From the NCBI GenBank assembly GCA_905478795.1, contig CAJQJX010000030.1, forward strand, positions 1-47,217: a stretch of 47,217 nt of DNA. The letters run 5' to 3'. The notes beneath the pieces were generated by a model that had not been told where the DNA came from, did not search any database, and saw only the letters and a list, made by a program, of their open reading frames with translations. The position numbers and the translations under genes are program-made. This DNA comes from an uncultured Flavobacteriales bacterium (lineage in GTDB: Bacteria; Bacteroidota; Bacteroidia; Flavobacteriales_D; Sanyastnellaceae). Below, in pieces: positions 8,949 to 17,349 of this stretch (positions are counted from its first letter, which is position 1; each line of letters begins with the position of its first letter).

Positions 8949-9797
8949 ATGATGAAGGGTGCAATTCGCGCGATGACTGCCATGGGAGCAGTGGTGTTGT
9001 TGATGGCAAGTCCGGCTTGGGGTCAGCATCCCGATGAGATGGCGGTGGTGACCTTCAACATTCGGTACGACAACCCGAACGACCCTTTGACTTGGGCGCA
9101 GCGCAAAAACAAGGTGGCCGCAACAGTGGGGTACTTTGACATTTTGGGTTTCCAAGAAGCCTTGGTTAATCAAGTCGATGACTTGGTCAAATCCCTTCCC
9201 AACCACAGTCACTACGGTGTGGGCCGCGACGATGGCCGTTCTGCAGGAGAACACTGTCCCATCTTTTGGAACCGAGACAGGTTTGATTTGCTCCACGCCG
9301 AGACCAAATGGCTGAGTGCAACACCGGATGTGCCGGGTTCAGTTGGATGGGATGCGGCCTTGCCCCGGATCGCGACCATCGTGTTGTTGAACGACCGAAA
9401 AACGGGCAAAATCATCCGCGTGGTCAACACGCATTTTTCTCACATTGGTGAAGAGGCGAGGGCCTTGGCCGCCCGGATGTTGTCGCTGCAGTTCGCCATG
9501 AGCGGTGCCGACATCGACGTATTGCTCGGAGACTTGAATGCCGAACCAGACAGTCCGTCACTGAACATCTTGGAAGGGGGTGGGCTGAGCGACGCCTATG
9601 ATGTGGCGGACAAACGCTGCCGGAAAAACATTGGAACCTTCACCGGCTTTCCCACAGGAGGTTTGCGCGGCGCTCCAAGGATCGACCACATTCTGGTGCG
9701 TGGTGCATCGGTATTGTGGTTCTGTGCGGAGGAGCAGATTATTGACGGGTATTACATCTCGGACCACCTTCCTGTGTACATCGCACTCGTGCCATGA
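8949..9797 (+). CDS. Secreted endonuclease/exonuclease/phosphatase family protein
   Basis: The 282-residue protein has a signal peptide (MGAVVLLMASPAWGQ) and an EEP-fold catalytic domain, a Mg-dependent phosphoesterase. Motifs in order are VVTFNIRYDNPND (metal Asn), ILGFQEAL (metal Glu), VVNTHFSHIG, LLGDLNAEPDSPS (catalytic Asp/Asn), RIDHILV (Asp/His) and the C-terminal SDHLPV. All key residues of the fold are present. Family members cleave DNA, phospholipids or sugar phosphates; this short secreted type is common in Bacteroidota, but its substrate is not fixed by sequence. The stop overlaps the ATG of the anion transporter by 4 bp (ATGA), suggesting a shared job such as phosphoester use plus anion uptake. 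Confidence 0.9.
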   Translation: MMKGAIRAMTAMGAVVLLMASPAWGQHPDEMAVVTFNIRYDNPNDPLTWAQRKNKVAATVGYFDILGFQEALVNQVDDLVKSLPNHSHYGVGRDDGRSAGEHCPIFWNRDRFDLLHAETKWLSATPDVPGSVGWDAALPRIATIVLLNDRKTGKIIRVVNTHFSHIGEEARALAARMLSLQFAMSGADIDVLLGDLNAEPDSPSLNILEGGGLSDAYDVADKRCRKNIGTFTGFPTGGLRGAPRIDHILVRGASVLWFCAEEQIIDGYYISDHLPVYIALVP

Positions 9798-11230
9798 TGC
9801 CCAAAGCGGCCATCGCATTGTGGGGAGGTCCCATCGGCTTTGTCGTGGCATTGTTGGTGCTGCCAACGGGCGGAGAGGTCAACGATGCCGCGCTGGCAGG
9901 TACGGCCTGGTGGATGCTGTGGTGGTGGCTGAGCGGTGCGGTCTCGATGGGGGCTACAAGCCTTCTTCCCTTGGTGTTGTTTCCCACTTTTGGCGTGCTG
10001 GAATTGTCCGCCTCAGCCGCCCCGTTTGGCTCGCGTTTCATTTGGCTATTTCTCGGGGGATTTGTGCTGGCTTTGGCCCTCGAGCGACACGGTTTGCACC
10101 GCAGGTTTGCCCTGCGTCTTCTCGGAGCCTTGGGCGGCGGACCGCGGCGGACCCTTTTTGGTTTTATGCTTGCCACGGCGCTGTTGAGCATGTGGATCAG
10201 CAACACGGCCACCACGCTCATGATGTTGCCCATGGCCACTGCGGTTCTTGGACTGCTTGAGGAGCGCGGGGGCGCTATCCGTTGGGGACGTGCGCTCATT
10301 CTGGGCATCGCATACGCCGCCAATGTCGGGGGGATGGCCACCTTGGTCGGAACCCCGCCCAATGCGGCACTCGCCGGGGTTGCCTCAGATCGTTTTGGGT
10401 TGGACATCGGTTTTGCAGAGTGGTTGGCGGTAGGTGTGCCGGTGTCGGCTGTCTTGTTACTGACGGTATTCGCTTTGCTTGTTGGTCTGCACAAGGTTCC
10501 CCGGGGCGGCGACAGCGCTGCAGCAGAGATCGTTGCGGCCGAGCGCGCTGGTTTGGGTGCCATGAGCACTGCGGAAAAGCGGGTACTTGTTTTGTTTTCG
10601 GGTACAGCGGGCTTGTGGATGTTTCGGGTGCCCCTCAACATATTGCTCGAGGGCTTTTTTCAGCTCAACGACACGTCCATCGCAGTGGCGGCTGCGGTGG
10701 CCTGCTTCGCGGTTTCGACTGGCGATCGGTCAGACGCCGTCTCCGCTCCCGCGCCGCGCCTGTTGAGGCAGGGTGACTTGGGCAAGTTGCCTTGGGACAT
10801 TCTGCTGTTGTTTGGAGGTGGCTTGGCACTGGCCAAAGGCTTTGAGGCAGCGGGTTGGGCCAGCGTGATGGCCGATGCAGCGGCAGGGTGGGGTTGGTCC
10901 GTGGTCGCGATGCTCGCTTTGGTTACCGTCATGGGGTTGTTTGCCACTGAATTGATGAGCAACCTGGCATTGACGCTGTTGCTGACCCCTGTGGTGGGGG
11001 CGTTGGCCATCGGGATGGGCATGCACCCCCTTTATTTTGCCGTTCCTGTGACGTTGGCTTCGAGTTGTGCCTTTATGCTGCCGATGGCGACGCCACCCAA
11101 TGCCATCGTGTTTGCCTCGGGCCGGATCGGGATGGCCACCATGGCGCGCACAGGCATTGTTCTCAATCTTGTGGCGTGCCTCATCATTCTGATGATGTGG
11201 TGGGTTTTCGCTCCTGACGCTTGGGTTTAG
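9794..11230 (+). CDS. SLC13/DASS-family sodium-coupled anion transporter
   Basis: This 478-residue, very hydrophobic inner-membrane protein has about a dozen membrane segments. Two signature motifs of the divalent-anion:sodium symporter family are clear: WISNTATTLMMLPMA with the SNT motif near residue 135, and NVGGMATLVGTPPNAALAG. The second half repeats the pattern with LMSNLALTLLLTPV and PMATPPNAIVFASG. Known substrates are dicarboxylates, citrate, sulfate and phosphate; the exact ion is not clear. The length is normal and no catalytic-type domain is fused. The gene begins inside the stop codon of the secreted EEP enzyme. Confidence 0.9.
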   Translation: MMPKAAIALWGGPIGFVVALLVLPTGGEVNDAALAGTAWWMLWWWLSGAVSMGATSLLPLVLFPTFGVLELSASAAPFGSRFIWLFLGGFVLALALERHGLHRRFALRLLGALGGGPRRTLFGFMLATALLSMWISNTATTLMMLPMATAVLGLLEERGGAIRWGRALILGIAYAANVGGMATLVGTPPNAALAGVASDRFGLDIGFAEWLAVGVPVSAVLLLTVFALLVGLHKVPRGGDSAAAEIVAAERAGLGAMSTAEKRVLVLFSGTAGLWMFRVPLNILLEGFFQLNDTSIAVAAAVACFAVSTGDRSDAVSAPAPRLLRQGDLGKLPWDILLLFGGGLALAKGFEAAGWASVMADAAAGWGWSVVAMLALVTVMGLFATELMSNLALTLLLTPVVGALAIGMGMHPLYFAVPVTLASSCAFMLPMATPPNAIVFASGRIGMATMARTGIVLNLVACLIILMMWWVFAPDAWV

Positions 11231-11239
11231 TCCATAAAG

Positions 11240-11270
11240 TTGCGATAATGAGGGATGTGGCTTAATTTAA
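11240..11270 (+). promoter_or_regulatory. Possible promoter upstream of the 11291 gene
   Basis: TTG at 11240-11242 and TAATTTAA at 11263-11270 are separated by 20 bp, near the Bacteroidota TTG/TAnnTTTG arrangement, with two mismatches at the end of the -7 box. It is placed 20 bp before the GTG start. Confidence 0.25.
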
Positions 11271-11290
11271 AAGGGCCAAATCGTTGATGC

Positions 11291-11971
11291 GTGCCTCCTT
11301 TATCCAATAAAACCCTGCGAGGGGTTCCCTGTTTCATATTGCTCTTGCTGTGCCCTTTTGCCGGCGCGCAGAATGTGTGGATGCCCGATTATGATGGCAA
11401 TGGTTTTGTGTCTACGCCTGATCTCACCGGATTCTTGACCGCTTGGGAGATGTCCGTAGACTCCATTGTGAAAGGGGCCTGGGAGTTGGAATGCGATGCC
11501 ATCATGGAGGGCTTGGTCCCCCTCGATAGCGTCGAGTTTCACCTCGCTGCCATGGACATACAATTGCGCACGGACAGCATGGGTGCAGAGCTTCTCGATA
11601 CGGCGTGGGTGGACCAGCGTTGGATGATCACCAATATTCCAGTAGAGCTCAACCACGTTCGCTTCTTTGGTCCCACACCTTTTGTGACCGGCCAAATCAG
11701 TTACCATCCTGAAGACGACAGCTACATCTGGTATATGGAGTTCTATGAAAGCTTGTTCCTGACACCCACGAACAATCCGTTGGGTGCGTTACAAGAGGAG
11801 GGGTGGTTCCAAGATCTTTATGTCTTCGAAGAGCTACAGCCCAGGGAACAGTCGATCCTGTTGCCCTATGCAGATACTTGGTATTTGGCGCCCCGTTATG
11901 CAGGCGGCACATATGGTACGGAGACTTGGACAGTCCTGGACTTTTCGATCCAATTTCACGGAACCCCTTGA
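11291..11971 (+). CDS. Secreted hypothetical protein with an N-terminal dockerin-like EF-hand loop
   Basis: I do not recognise this 226-residue protein. The frame opens with GTG; no in-frame ATG precedes the hydrophobic signal segment PCFILLLLCPFAGAQ. Just after the predicted cleavage comes MPDYDGNGFVSTPDLTGF, one calcium-loop-plus-helix unit. It closely resembles the loops that end the nuclease and protease proteins further right, but here it sits at the N terminus. The remainder looks like an all-beta domain rich in Trp and Tyr. It precedes a cytochrome c peroxidase gene by 46 bp and may be co-transcribed with it. No enzyme motif was seen. Confidence 0.7.
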   Translation: MPPLSNKTLRGVPCFILLLLCPFAGAQNVWMPDYDGNGFVSTPDLTGFLTAWEMSVDSIVKGAWELECDAIMEGLVPLDSVEFHLAAMDIQLRTDSMGAELLDTAWVDQRWMITNIPVELNHVRFFGPTPFVTGQISYHPEDDSYIWYMEFYESLFLTPTNNPLGALQEEGWFQDLYVFEELQPREQSILLPYADTWYLAPRYAGGTYGTETWTVLDFSIQFHGTP

Positions 11972-12017
11972 GGGCACGCAACAAGCAGTAGCTTTCTGCG
12001 GTTGCATCTTTGATACA

Positions 12018-13037
12018 ATGAATCGACTCGGTATTCTTTCTTGCTGTTTGAGCGCGGCCCTCGCCTTAGGGGGGTGTCGCCCCAATCCGCAAAAGCCGAT
12101 TCCGAACGGCCAGAACACCGATGATTTCATTCAGATTCCTGAGGGATGGGCCAATCCGGAATTTCCCGAAGACAATGGGTTTACCGATGTCCGCTGGGCC
12201 TTGGGGAAGGATTTGTTTTTCGATGTGCGCCTTTCGGTCGATGGAAGTGTGAGTTGCGCGACCTGCCACCTTCCGGCCAAAGCTTTCAGTGCGCCGGAGT
12301 CCGTGACTCCAGGGGCTTTGGGGATGTTGGGCACCCGAAATGCTTCGACCCTGACCAACGTGGCCTATCAACCGCATTTCATGTCGGAAGGTGGGGTGCC
12401 CACTTTGGAGATGCAGGTCTTGGTTCCCCTCCAAGAGCCTTCCGAGATGGGGCACAACATCGTAACGGCCTGTGACGAATTGGCCCTGGATTATGCGGTA
12501 CAGGCCCAAGCGGCATACGGAAGGGATTTCGACCCCTTTGTCATGACCCGAGCATTGGCCACGTTTCAGCGCAGTTTGATCAGTGGAGACAGTCCATGGG
12601 ACCGCTGGCAAAGAGGAGCCTCCATCTCTGAGTCGGTCCAGCAGGGGGCGCAGTTGTTTGGCGCAGATGGTTTGGGGTGCGACCGCTGTCACACGCCACC
12701 ATTTTTCACCAACTACGGCTTTGCCAACAATGGCCTCGATGCGGTATCCACGGACCCGGGGCGGTGGGTGTTGACCGGAGATCCTTCGGACAGTGGTTCC
12801 TTCAAGGTGCCTACCCTCCGCAACATTGGATTCACGGCACCTTACATGCATGATGGCCGGTTCCAGAACCTGGATGAAGTCTTGGAGCATTATGCTGCCG
12901 GCGGGGCGGGGCACGCCCATCAAGACAGTGCACTCGCACCCTTCACTCTGTCTTTGGAAGAGAAAAATGACCTCATGGCTTTTCTGCAAGCATTGAACGA
13001 CACCGGATTTGTGAATGATGCCCTGTGGTATCCATGA
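12018..13037 (+). CDS. Di-haem cytochrome c peroxidase (CcpA/MauG family) lipoprotein
   Basis: The 339-residue exported protein begins with a lipoprotein signal peptide (lipobox LGGC), so it should be membrane-anchored on the periplasmic or outer side. It carries two c-type haem sites: CATCH in the first domain, after LGKDLFFDVRLS, and CDRCH in the second. Other family motifs are GTRNASTLTNVAY and the C-terminal KVPTLRNIGFTAPYMHDGRF, which supplies the distal Met region. Such enzymes reduce hydrogen peroxide to water with electrons from cytochromes, or act as MauG-like oxidases. The ATG at 12018 is chosen because it starts the lipoprotein signal directly. The 3' end overlaps the first possible start of the nuclease gene. 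Confidence 0.9.
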   Translation: MNRLGILSCCLSAALALGGCRPNPQKPIPNGQNTDDFIQIPEGWANPEFPEDNGFTDVRWALGKDLFFDVRLSVDGSVSCATCHLPAKAFSAPESVTPGALGMLGTRNASTLTNVAYQPHFMSEGGVPTLEMQVLVPLQEPSEMGHNIVTACDELALDYAVQAQAAYGRDFDPFVMTRALATFQRSLISGDSPWDRWQRGASISESVQQGAQLFGADGLGCDRCHTPPFFTNYGFANNGLDAVSTDPGRWVLTGDPSDSGSFKVPTLRNIGFTAPYMHDGRFQNLDEVLEHYAAGGAGHAHQDSALAPFTLSLEEKNDLMAFLQALNDTGFVNDALWYP

Positions 13038-14685
13038 CAGAGCGTATTTTCAGACTGCCTTGAAGATTCATCCCTCTCCCGCCTTGGGCGCCCTTTGTGC
13101 CTTGCTTTTTGTACCCATGTTCACTTGGGCACAACCCGATGCCCCTGATGACCTTCAGTTGGAACCATTGCGGGTTTGGGTCAAGGCAAATTGGTACGAC
13201 GGTCTCTTTGACAATCTGGGTTACAACGAAGCCCGCAGCCAGATGTATGGTTTTGTGGACGCCTCCGGGGGTGAGATTGAGTGCATTTACACAGGGTTTC
13301 AACAGGCCAGCGGCTTTGTGACTTACCCCAACCCGATCAATGCAGAGCATTTGGTTCCACAGTCATTTTATGGCTCGGCATCTCCCATGAAATCCGACAT
13401 TTGGTCGATTCGACCTTGTCACGGATCGGCCAATTCTGCCCGCTCCAACGATCCCTATGGGGAGGTGCCGGATGGCAGTGCTCAGTGGTATGGTGTCAAT
13501 GGCTCAGGCGAATACTTGAGCACGGGGTCACAGCCGTCAAATGCCGATGATTTCAGTGAAAGCACAGGCAGCATTTGGGAGCCGCGGGAGGAATTCAAAG
13601 GGGACGTGGCCCGCAGCGTTTTCTATTTCTACACGATGTATCCTACCCAAGCGGGGGACATCTCGGGTGTCTGCGACCCGCAAATCCTATACGATTGGCA
13701 CCTGCAGGACCCGGTGAGCGGTGTGGAACAGACCAGGAACGACCGAACAGAGATCGCCCAAGGCAACCGCAATCCGTATGTCGACCACCCGGACTGGGTG
13801 TACCAAGCGTGGTTTTGGGAGCCGCCCACGGACATTCCAGGGTGCACGATAGTGAACGCCTGCAACTATGACGAGGTGGCCACGGTCAATAACGGTTCCT
13901 GCGTTTTGGTCGGGGACGGTTGCGATGACGGAGATGCCACCACGCTGGGAGATGTCTACACCGATTGCGGACTGCCTGATTATGGCTGTGCGGGGACCCC
14001 AGCGCCACCTACAACGCCGGAAGGTCCCATTCTGTACCGGGCATCCTTCCACACTACCGGACTTCAGTATGGTTTCGATGGGGTGGTGGACGGCGCTGTG
14101 GCAGCAGGAGAAACGGAATGGAGCCTTGATCCGGCCGCCACGACAGAAGCGATGTGGACTGAGGTGTATCAAAACGACACGGTGATGGCGGTGCGCAACT
14201 CCGATGATCTGGTCACCTGGACCTCCCGTGAAGTCAATGTGCAGGGAGTTGAAGACTTGGCAGTATCCGGAGACTTTACAGGGAGCGGAGGCATGACGGG
14301 GCCAACCGACTATTTGGAGTTTCAGGTGTTGATCGATGGTCAGCCGCTCTTTCTGGACGGCCAAACAGGCGATGGGGCCACCACCGTGTTGCCCTTGCTT
14401 TTGCCGCCAGCTTCGACCGTGCAGCTCCAAGTTCAGATGCGGAACAATGCACCGGGAGAGGTGTGGCGTCTCGATGAAATCATAGTGTGGGGCACTCCGC
14501 CCGTCATTGAAGAATGTGATTCCGACCTCGACGGAGATGGCATCGTCGCCGTAGGGGATGTGCTGCTCCTCCTCGGGCAATTTGGATGTCTTTCAAATTG
14601 CAGTGCAGACATCACAGGGGACGATGCGGTGACCACCGCTGACATGCTTGCTATCTTGGCGGAGTTCGGCATGACCTGCCTTTGA
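13015..14685 (+). CDS. Secreted endonuclease I-type nuclease with dockerin-like C-terminal tail
   Basis: An extracellular nuclease of the endonuclease I (EndA/NucM) family; domains in order: signal peptide (GALCALLFVPMFTWAQ), nuclease domain from about 13159 to 13830, one GCTIVNACNY...NNGSC repeat, an all-beta domain containing ETEW and WTSREVNV, and a 56-residue tail (14515-14682) with two calcium-loop/helix units and paired cysteines. In the nuclease domain INAEHLVPQSFYG holds the expected catalytic His, and CHGSANSARSNDPYGEV the second metal segment. The start is uncertain: ATG at 13015 overlaps the peroxidase gene, while TTG at 13060 gives a more usual signal peptide. A close nuclease paralogue is fused into the minus-strand gene at 20315-24259. 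The tail is not a T9SS type A or B domain. Confidence 0.88.
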   Translation: MMPCGIHDRAYFQTALKIHPSPALGALCALLFVPMFTWAQPDAPDDLQLEPLRVWVKANWYDGLFDNLGYNEARSQMYGFVDASGGEIECIYTGFQQASGFVTYPNPINAEHLVPQSFYGSASPMKSDIWSIRPCHGSANSARSNDPYGEVPDGSAQWYGVNGSGEYLSTGSQPSNADDFSESTGSIWEPREEFKGDVARSVFYFYTMYPTQAGDISGVCDPQILYDWHLQDPVSGVEQTRNDRTEIAQGNRNPYVDHPDWVYQAWFWEPPTDIPGCTIVNACNYDEVATVNNGSCVLVGDGCDDGDATTLGDVYTDCGLPDYGCAGTPAPPTTPEGPILYRASFHTTGLQYGFDGVVDGAVAAGETEWSLDPAATTEAMWTEVYQNDTVMAVRNSDDLVTWTSREVNVQGVEDLAVSGDFTGSGGMTGPTDYLEFQVLIDGQPLFLDGQTGDGATTVLPLLLPPASTVQLQVQMRNNAPGEVWRLDEIIVWGTPPVIEECDSDLDGDGIVAVGDVLLLLGQFGCLSNCSADITGDDAVTTADMLAILAEFGMTCL

Positions 14686-14699
14686 ATTCCACTCAAGAA

Positions 14700-17276
14700 A
14701 TGAAGACGACAACCGCTTTTTTGGTGCTGATCTGCTCGGCACTGTGTCTCCAGTCTCAAGTATCTACGCCTTCAGAATTTCTTGGCTATGAACTGGGCGA
14801 TCGGTTCACCAGACACCACCGCGTGGTGGATTATGCGAAGTCGTTGGCGGCCGGTTCAGACCGGGCCATTTGGGAGCCCTATGGACGCACTTCAGAATTC
14901 AGAGAGTTAGGGGTGCTCGTGGTCACTTCTGAGGCCAATCAGGCCCGATTGGAGGCGCTGCGTCTTGCCAATATGGCCCGTGCGGAAGGCAAGGGCTTGC
15001 CCACAGACGACCCTGGAGTGGCTTTTGTGTGGTTGAGTTACAACGTCCACGGCAACGAAGCCGTGTGCACCGAGGCAGCCCTCAGGAGCATGCACGCCTT
15101 GGTCACCGGTCAGGACGCAGGTGATGGAGATGTGGCGGCTTGGTTGGACAACACGGTGGTCATCATGGACCCCTGCGTCAACCCCGATGGGCGCGACCGC
15201 TATGTGGCTTTCCAAGACCGGACTTCGGGGTTGACCCCCAATGTAAATCCCGGCACCGTTGAGCATGACGAGCCGTGGCCAGGAGGACGCAGCAATCACT
15301 ACATGTTCGACATGAACCGGGACTGGGCATGGCAGACCCAAGTCGAAACCCAAGGACGGGTGACGGCCTATCGCCGTTGGTTGCCTCAGGTCCATGTCGA
15401 CTTCCATGAGCAGGGGGTCAATTCACCGTATTATTTCGCGCCTGCCGCAGAGCCTTACCACAAGATCATCAGCCCTTGGCAACGGAAGTGCCAGGAGCAC
15501 ATTGGGGCCAACAACGCTCGGTGGTTTGATGCACGGGGAGCCCTGTACTTCACACGGGAGGTGTTTGATCTGTTCTATCCAGCCTATGGTGATACCTGGC
15601 CGTTGTACAATGGTGCCATAGGAATGACCTACGAGCAGGGGGGGAGCAGCCGCGCAGGCCGGGCCATTACAACGGCTTTGGGCGACACGCTGACTTTGGC
15701 TTACCGGATTTTGAACCACCACGAGTCGGGCATGAGCACGGTCGAGGAGAGTGCGCGCCGGCATAAGGAGCTCATCGGCCAATTCGCAGAGTACTACAGC
15801 AAAAATGTATCCGCCCCTTTTGGTGAGCATGCCGGTTACGTGTTCCCCGCGGGTCAAGACGCGTCCAAAATGGCCGAGCTCCTCCGCATCTTGGATGCCA
15901 ACGGCATTGTGTACGGAAAGGCCCCTGCGGTGTCTTCTGTGCAGGCTTATGATTACGTCTCGGGCCGCACCTCAAAAAGGACGGTCAGGGCAGGGGACTT
16001 GTTGATTGATGCGCACCAACCCCACGGGGGCATCCTCCAAGTATTGATGGACCCAGATCCTGAGCTGTCCGACAGCATGACCTATGACATCACTGCATGG
16101 GCTTTGCCCCACGCGATGGGGCTGCAGGCCATGGCATTAGAGGCCCGGGTAAAAGTGTCTGCTGAATGGACCGAAGCCCCCCAGTCTAAGCAGGCGTCAG
16201 GTGCCCAGCGGCCCTATGGTTGGGTGTTGCCTGGCAGCGGAGCCGATGCCATCCGAGGTTTGGCCTCCATGCTGGCCGAGGGGGTCACGGTGCGACGGGC
16301 AGACACGGGATTTGCACTCGACGGCAAGGTGTTTTCTGCCGGAGATTTTGTGATCACCCTGCGCAACAATGAAACGGTGGCTGATCTCGCAGGTGCCGTT
16401 GCCCGAGCCGGGGTGGCCAGCCATGCGGCACCCGTGGCGGTGACGTCGGGCCGTGTGACCTCGGGTTACGACTTTGGAAGCAGCCATTATGACGCCATCC
16501 AAGCGCCCCGCATCGCCACTGTAGCGGGTGAAGGGGTCAGTTCGTTGAGTGCAGGTGAGATCTGGCACCATTTCGAAAACAAACTGCGCTACCCCATCAA
16601 CCGTGTTGGAGCGTTGGGGGACTTAGACTTGGACAACCTCGATGTTGTGGTGTTGCCCAGTGGCTGGTACCGCATGGACGACGGCGACCGGAACGACCTC
16701 GCTGCTTGGGTGCGGGGCGGCGGGCAGCTTGTCGCCGTAGGTGGTGCCTGCAGCGCCTTTTCTGGCCAAGAAGGGTGGGGGCTGAATCGCTACGCTGAAG
16801 GTGAGCGGGCCGATATCCAAGCCGAAGAGGACCGCATTCAGGAGGCCGCAGATGAGCGCAATGCCCATGACAATGCCGCTCAAGGGCTTGACCCCTTGCC
16901 ATTTGCTGCACAAGGCCGTGACCGATTGCGTTATGACTTACCCGGTGCCATTTTCCGCGCAGCATTAGACGACACGCATCCATTGGCCGATGGTTACGGC
17001 AGTGAATACATGACCCTGCGCACATCCGGGCGCCGCTTTGCAGCCCTCGAGGATGGCAACGTAGCCGTGCTTCCCCCCGACGATCAGGGCCGCCCCTTTA
17101 GTGGCCATGCCGGTGAGATGTCGATTCCCGGTCAGAAAGGGTCGTTGGTGGCCGGCGTCCACAATATGGGCCGGGGCAGCGTCGTCTATCTCGTCGACAA
17201 TCCGCTCTTCCGCGCTTTTTGGAAGTCGGGCCACCGCCTCTTCGACAACGCCGTCTTCCTCGGCCCTTCGATGTAA
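14700..17276 (+). CDS. Secreted M14-family zinc carboxypeptidase
   Basis: This 858-residue exported peptidase has a signal peptide (TTTAFLVLICSALCLQSQ). The catalytic M14 domain fills the first half. Zinc ligands His117 and Glu120 lie in YNVHGNEAVCTEA, the substrate-binding PCVNPDGRDRY follows, the third zinc ligand is probably in VHVDFHEQGVNSPYY, and the catalytic Glu in MTYEQGGSS. The C-terminal half contains a beta-rich part (GWVLPGSGADAIRGL) and a glutamine-amidotransferase-like Rossmann part (LDNLDVVVLPSGWY...WVRGGGQLVAVGG), a layout known for large Bacteroidota M14 proteins. No sorting tail is visible, so it may stay periplasmic. The ATG at 14700 gives a clean signal peptide; an earlier in-frame TTG overlaps the previous stop. 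Confidence 0.9.
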   Translation: MKTTTAFLVLICSALCLQSQVSTPSEFLGYELGDRFTRHHRVVDYAKSLAAGSDRAIWEPYGRTSEFRELGVLVVTSEANQARLEALRLANMARAEGKGLPTDDPGVAFVWLSYNVHGNEAVCTEAALRSMHALVTGQDAGDGDVAAWLDNTVVIMDPCVNPDGRDRYVAFQDRTSGLTPNVNPGTVEHDEPWPGGRSNHYMFDMNRDWAWQTQVETQGRVTAYRRWLPQVHVDFHEQGVNSPYYFAPAAEPYHKIISPWQRKCQEHIGANNARWFDARGALYFTREVFDLFYPAYGDTWPLYNGAIGMTYEQGGSSRAGRAITTALGDTLTLAYRILNHHESGMSTVEESARRHKELIGQFAEYYSKNVSAPFGEHAGYVFPAGQDASKMAELLRILDANGIVYGKAPAVSSVQAYDYVSGRTSKRTVRAGDLLIDAHQPHGGILQVLMDPDPELSDSMTYDITAWALPHAMGLQAMALEARVKVSAEWTEAPQSKQASGAQRPYGWVLPGSGADAIRGLASMLAEGVTVRRADTGFALDGKVFSAGDFVITLRNNETVADLAGAVARAGVASHAAPVAVTSGRVTSGYDFGSSHYDAIQAPRIATVAGEGVSSLSAGEIWHHFENKLRYPINRVGALGDLDLDNLDVVVLPSGWYRMDDGDRNDLAAWVRGGGQLVAVGGACSAFSGQEGWGLNRYAEGERADIQAEEDRIQEAADERNAHDNAAQGLDPLPFAAQGRDRLRYDLPGAIFRAALDDTHPLADGYGSEYMTLRTSGRRFAALEDGNVAVLPPDDQGRPFSGHAGEMSIPGQKGSLVAGVHNMGRGSVVYLVDNPLFRAFWKSGHRLFDNAVFLGPSM

Positions 17277-17324
17277 TTCGTAAGGCAATTCGCATACGGC
17301 AAGGCTGTCTTCGTACTATGTATT

Positions 17325-17344
17325 ATATTTCTATGTCGAAATAT
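17325..17344. other. Inverted repeat upstream of the FG-GAP gene
   Basis: ATATTTC, six bases, GAAATAT forms a 7-bp dyad 6 bp before the ATG at 17350. The left arm overlaps TATATTTC, a 7-of-8 match to TAnnTTTG, so it may be promoter plus operator. Confidence 0.3.
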
Positions 17345-17349
17345 ATGCC

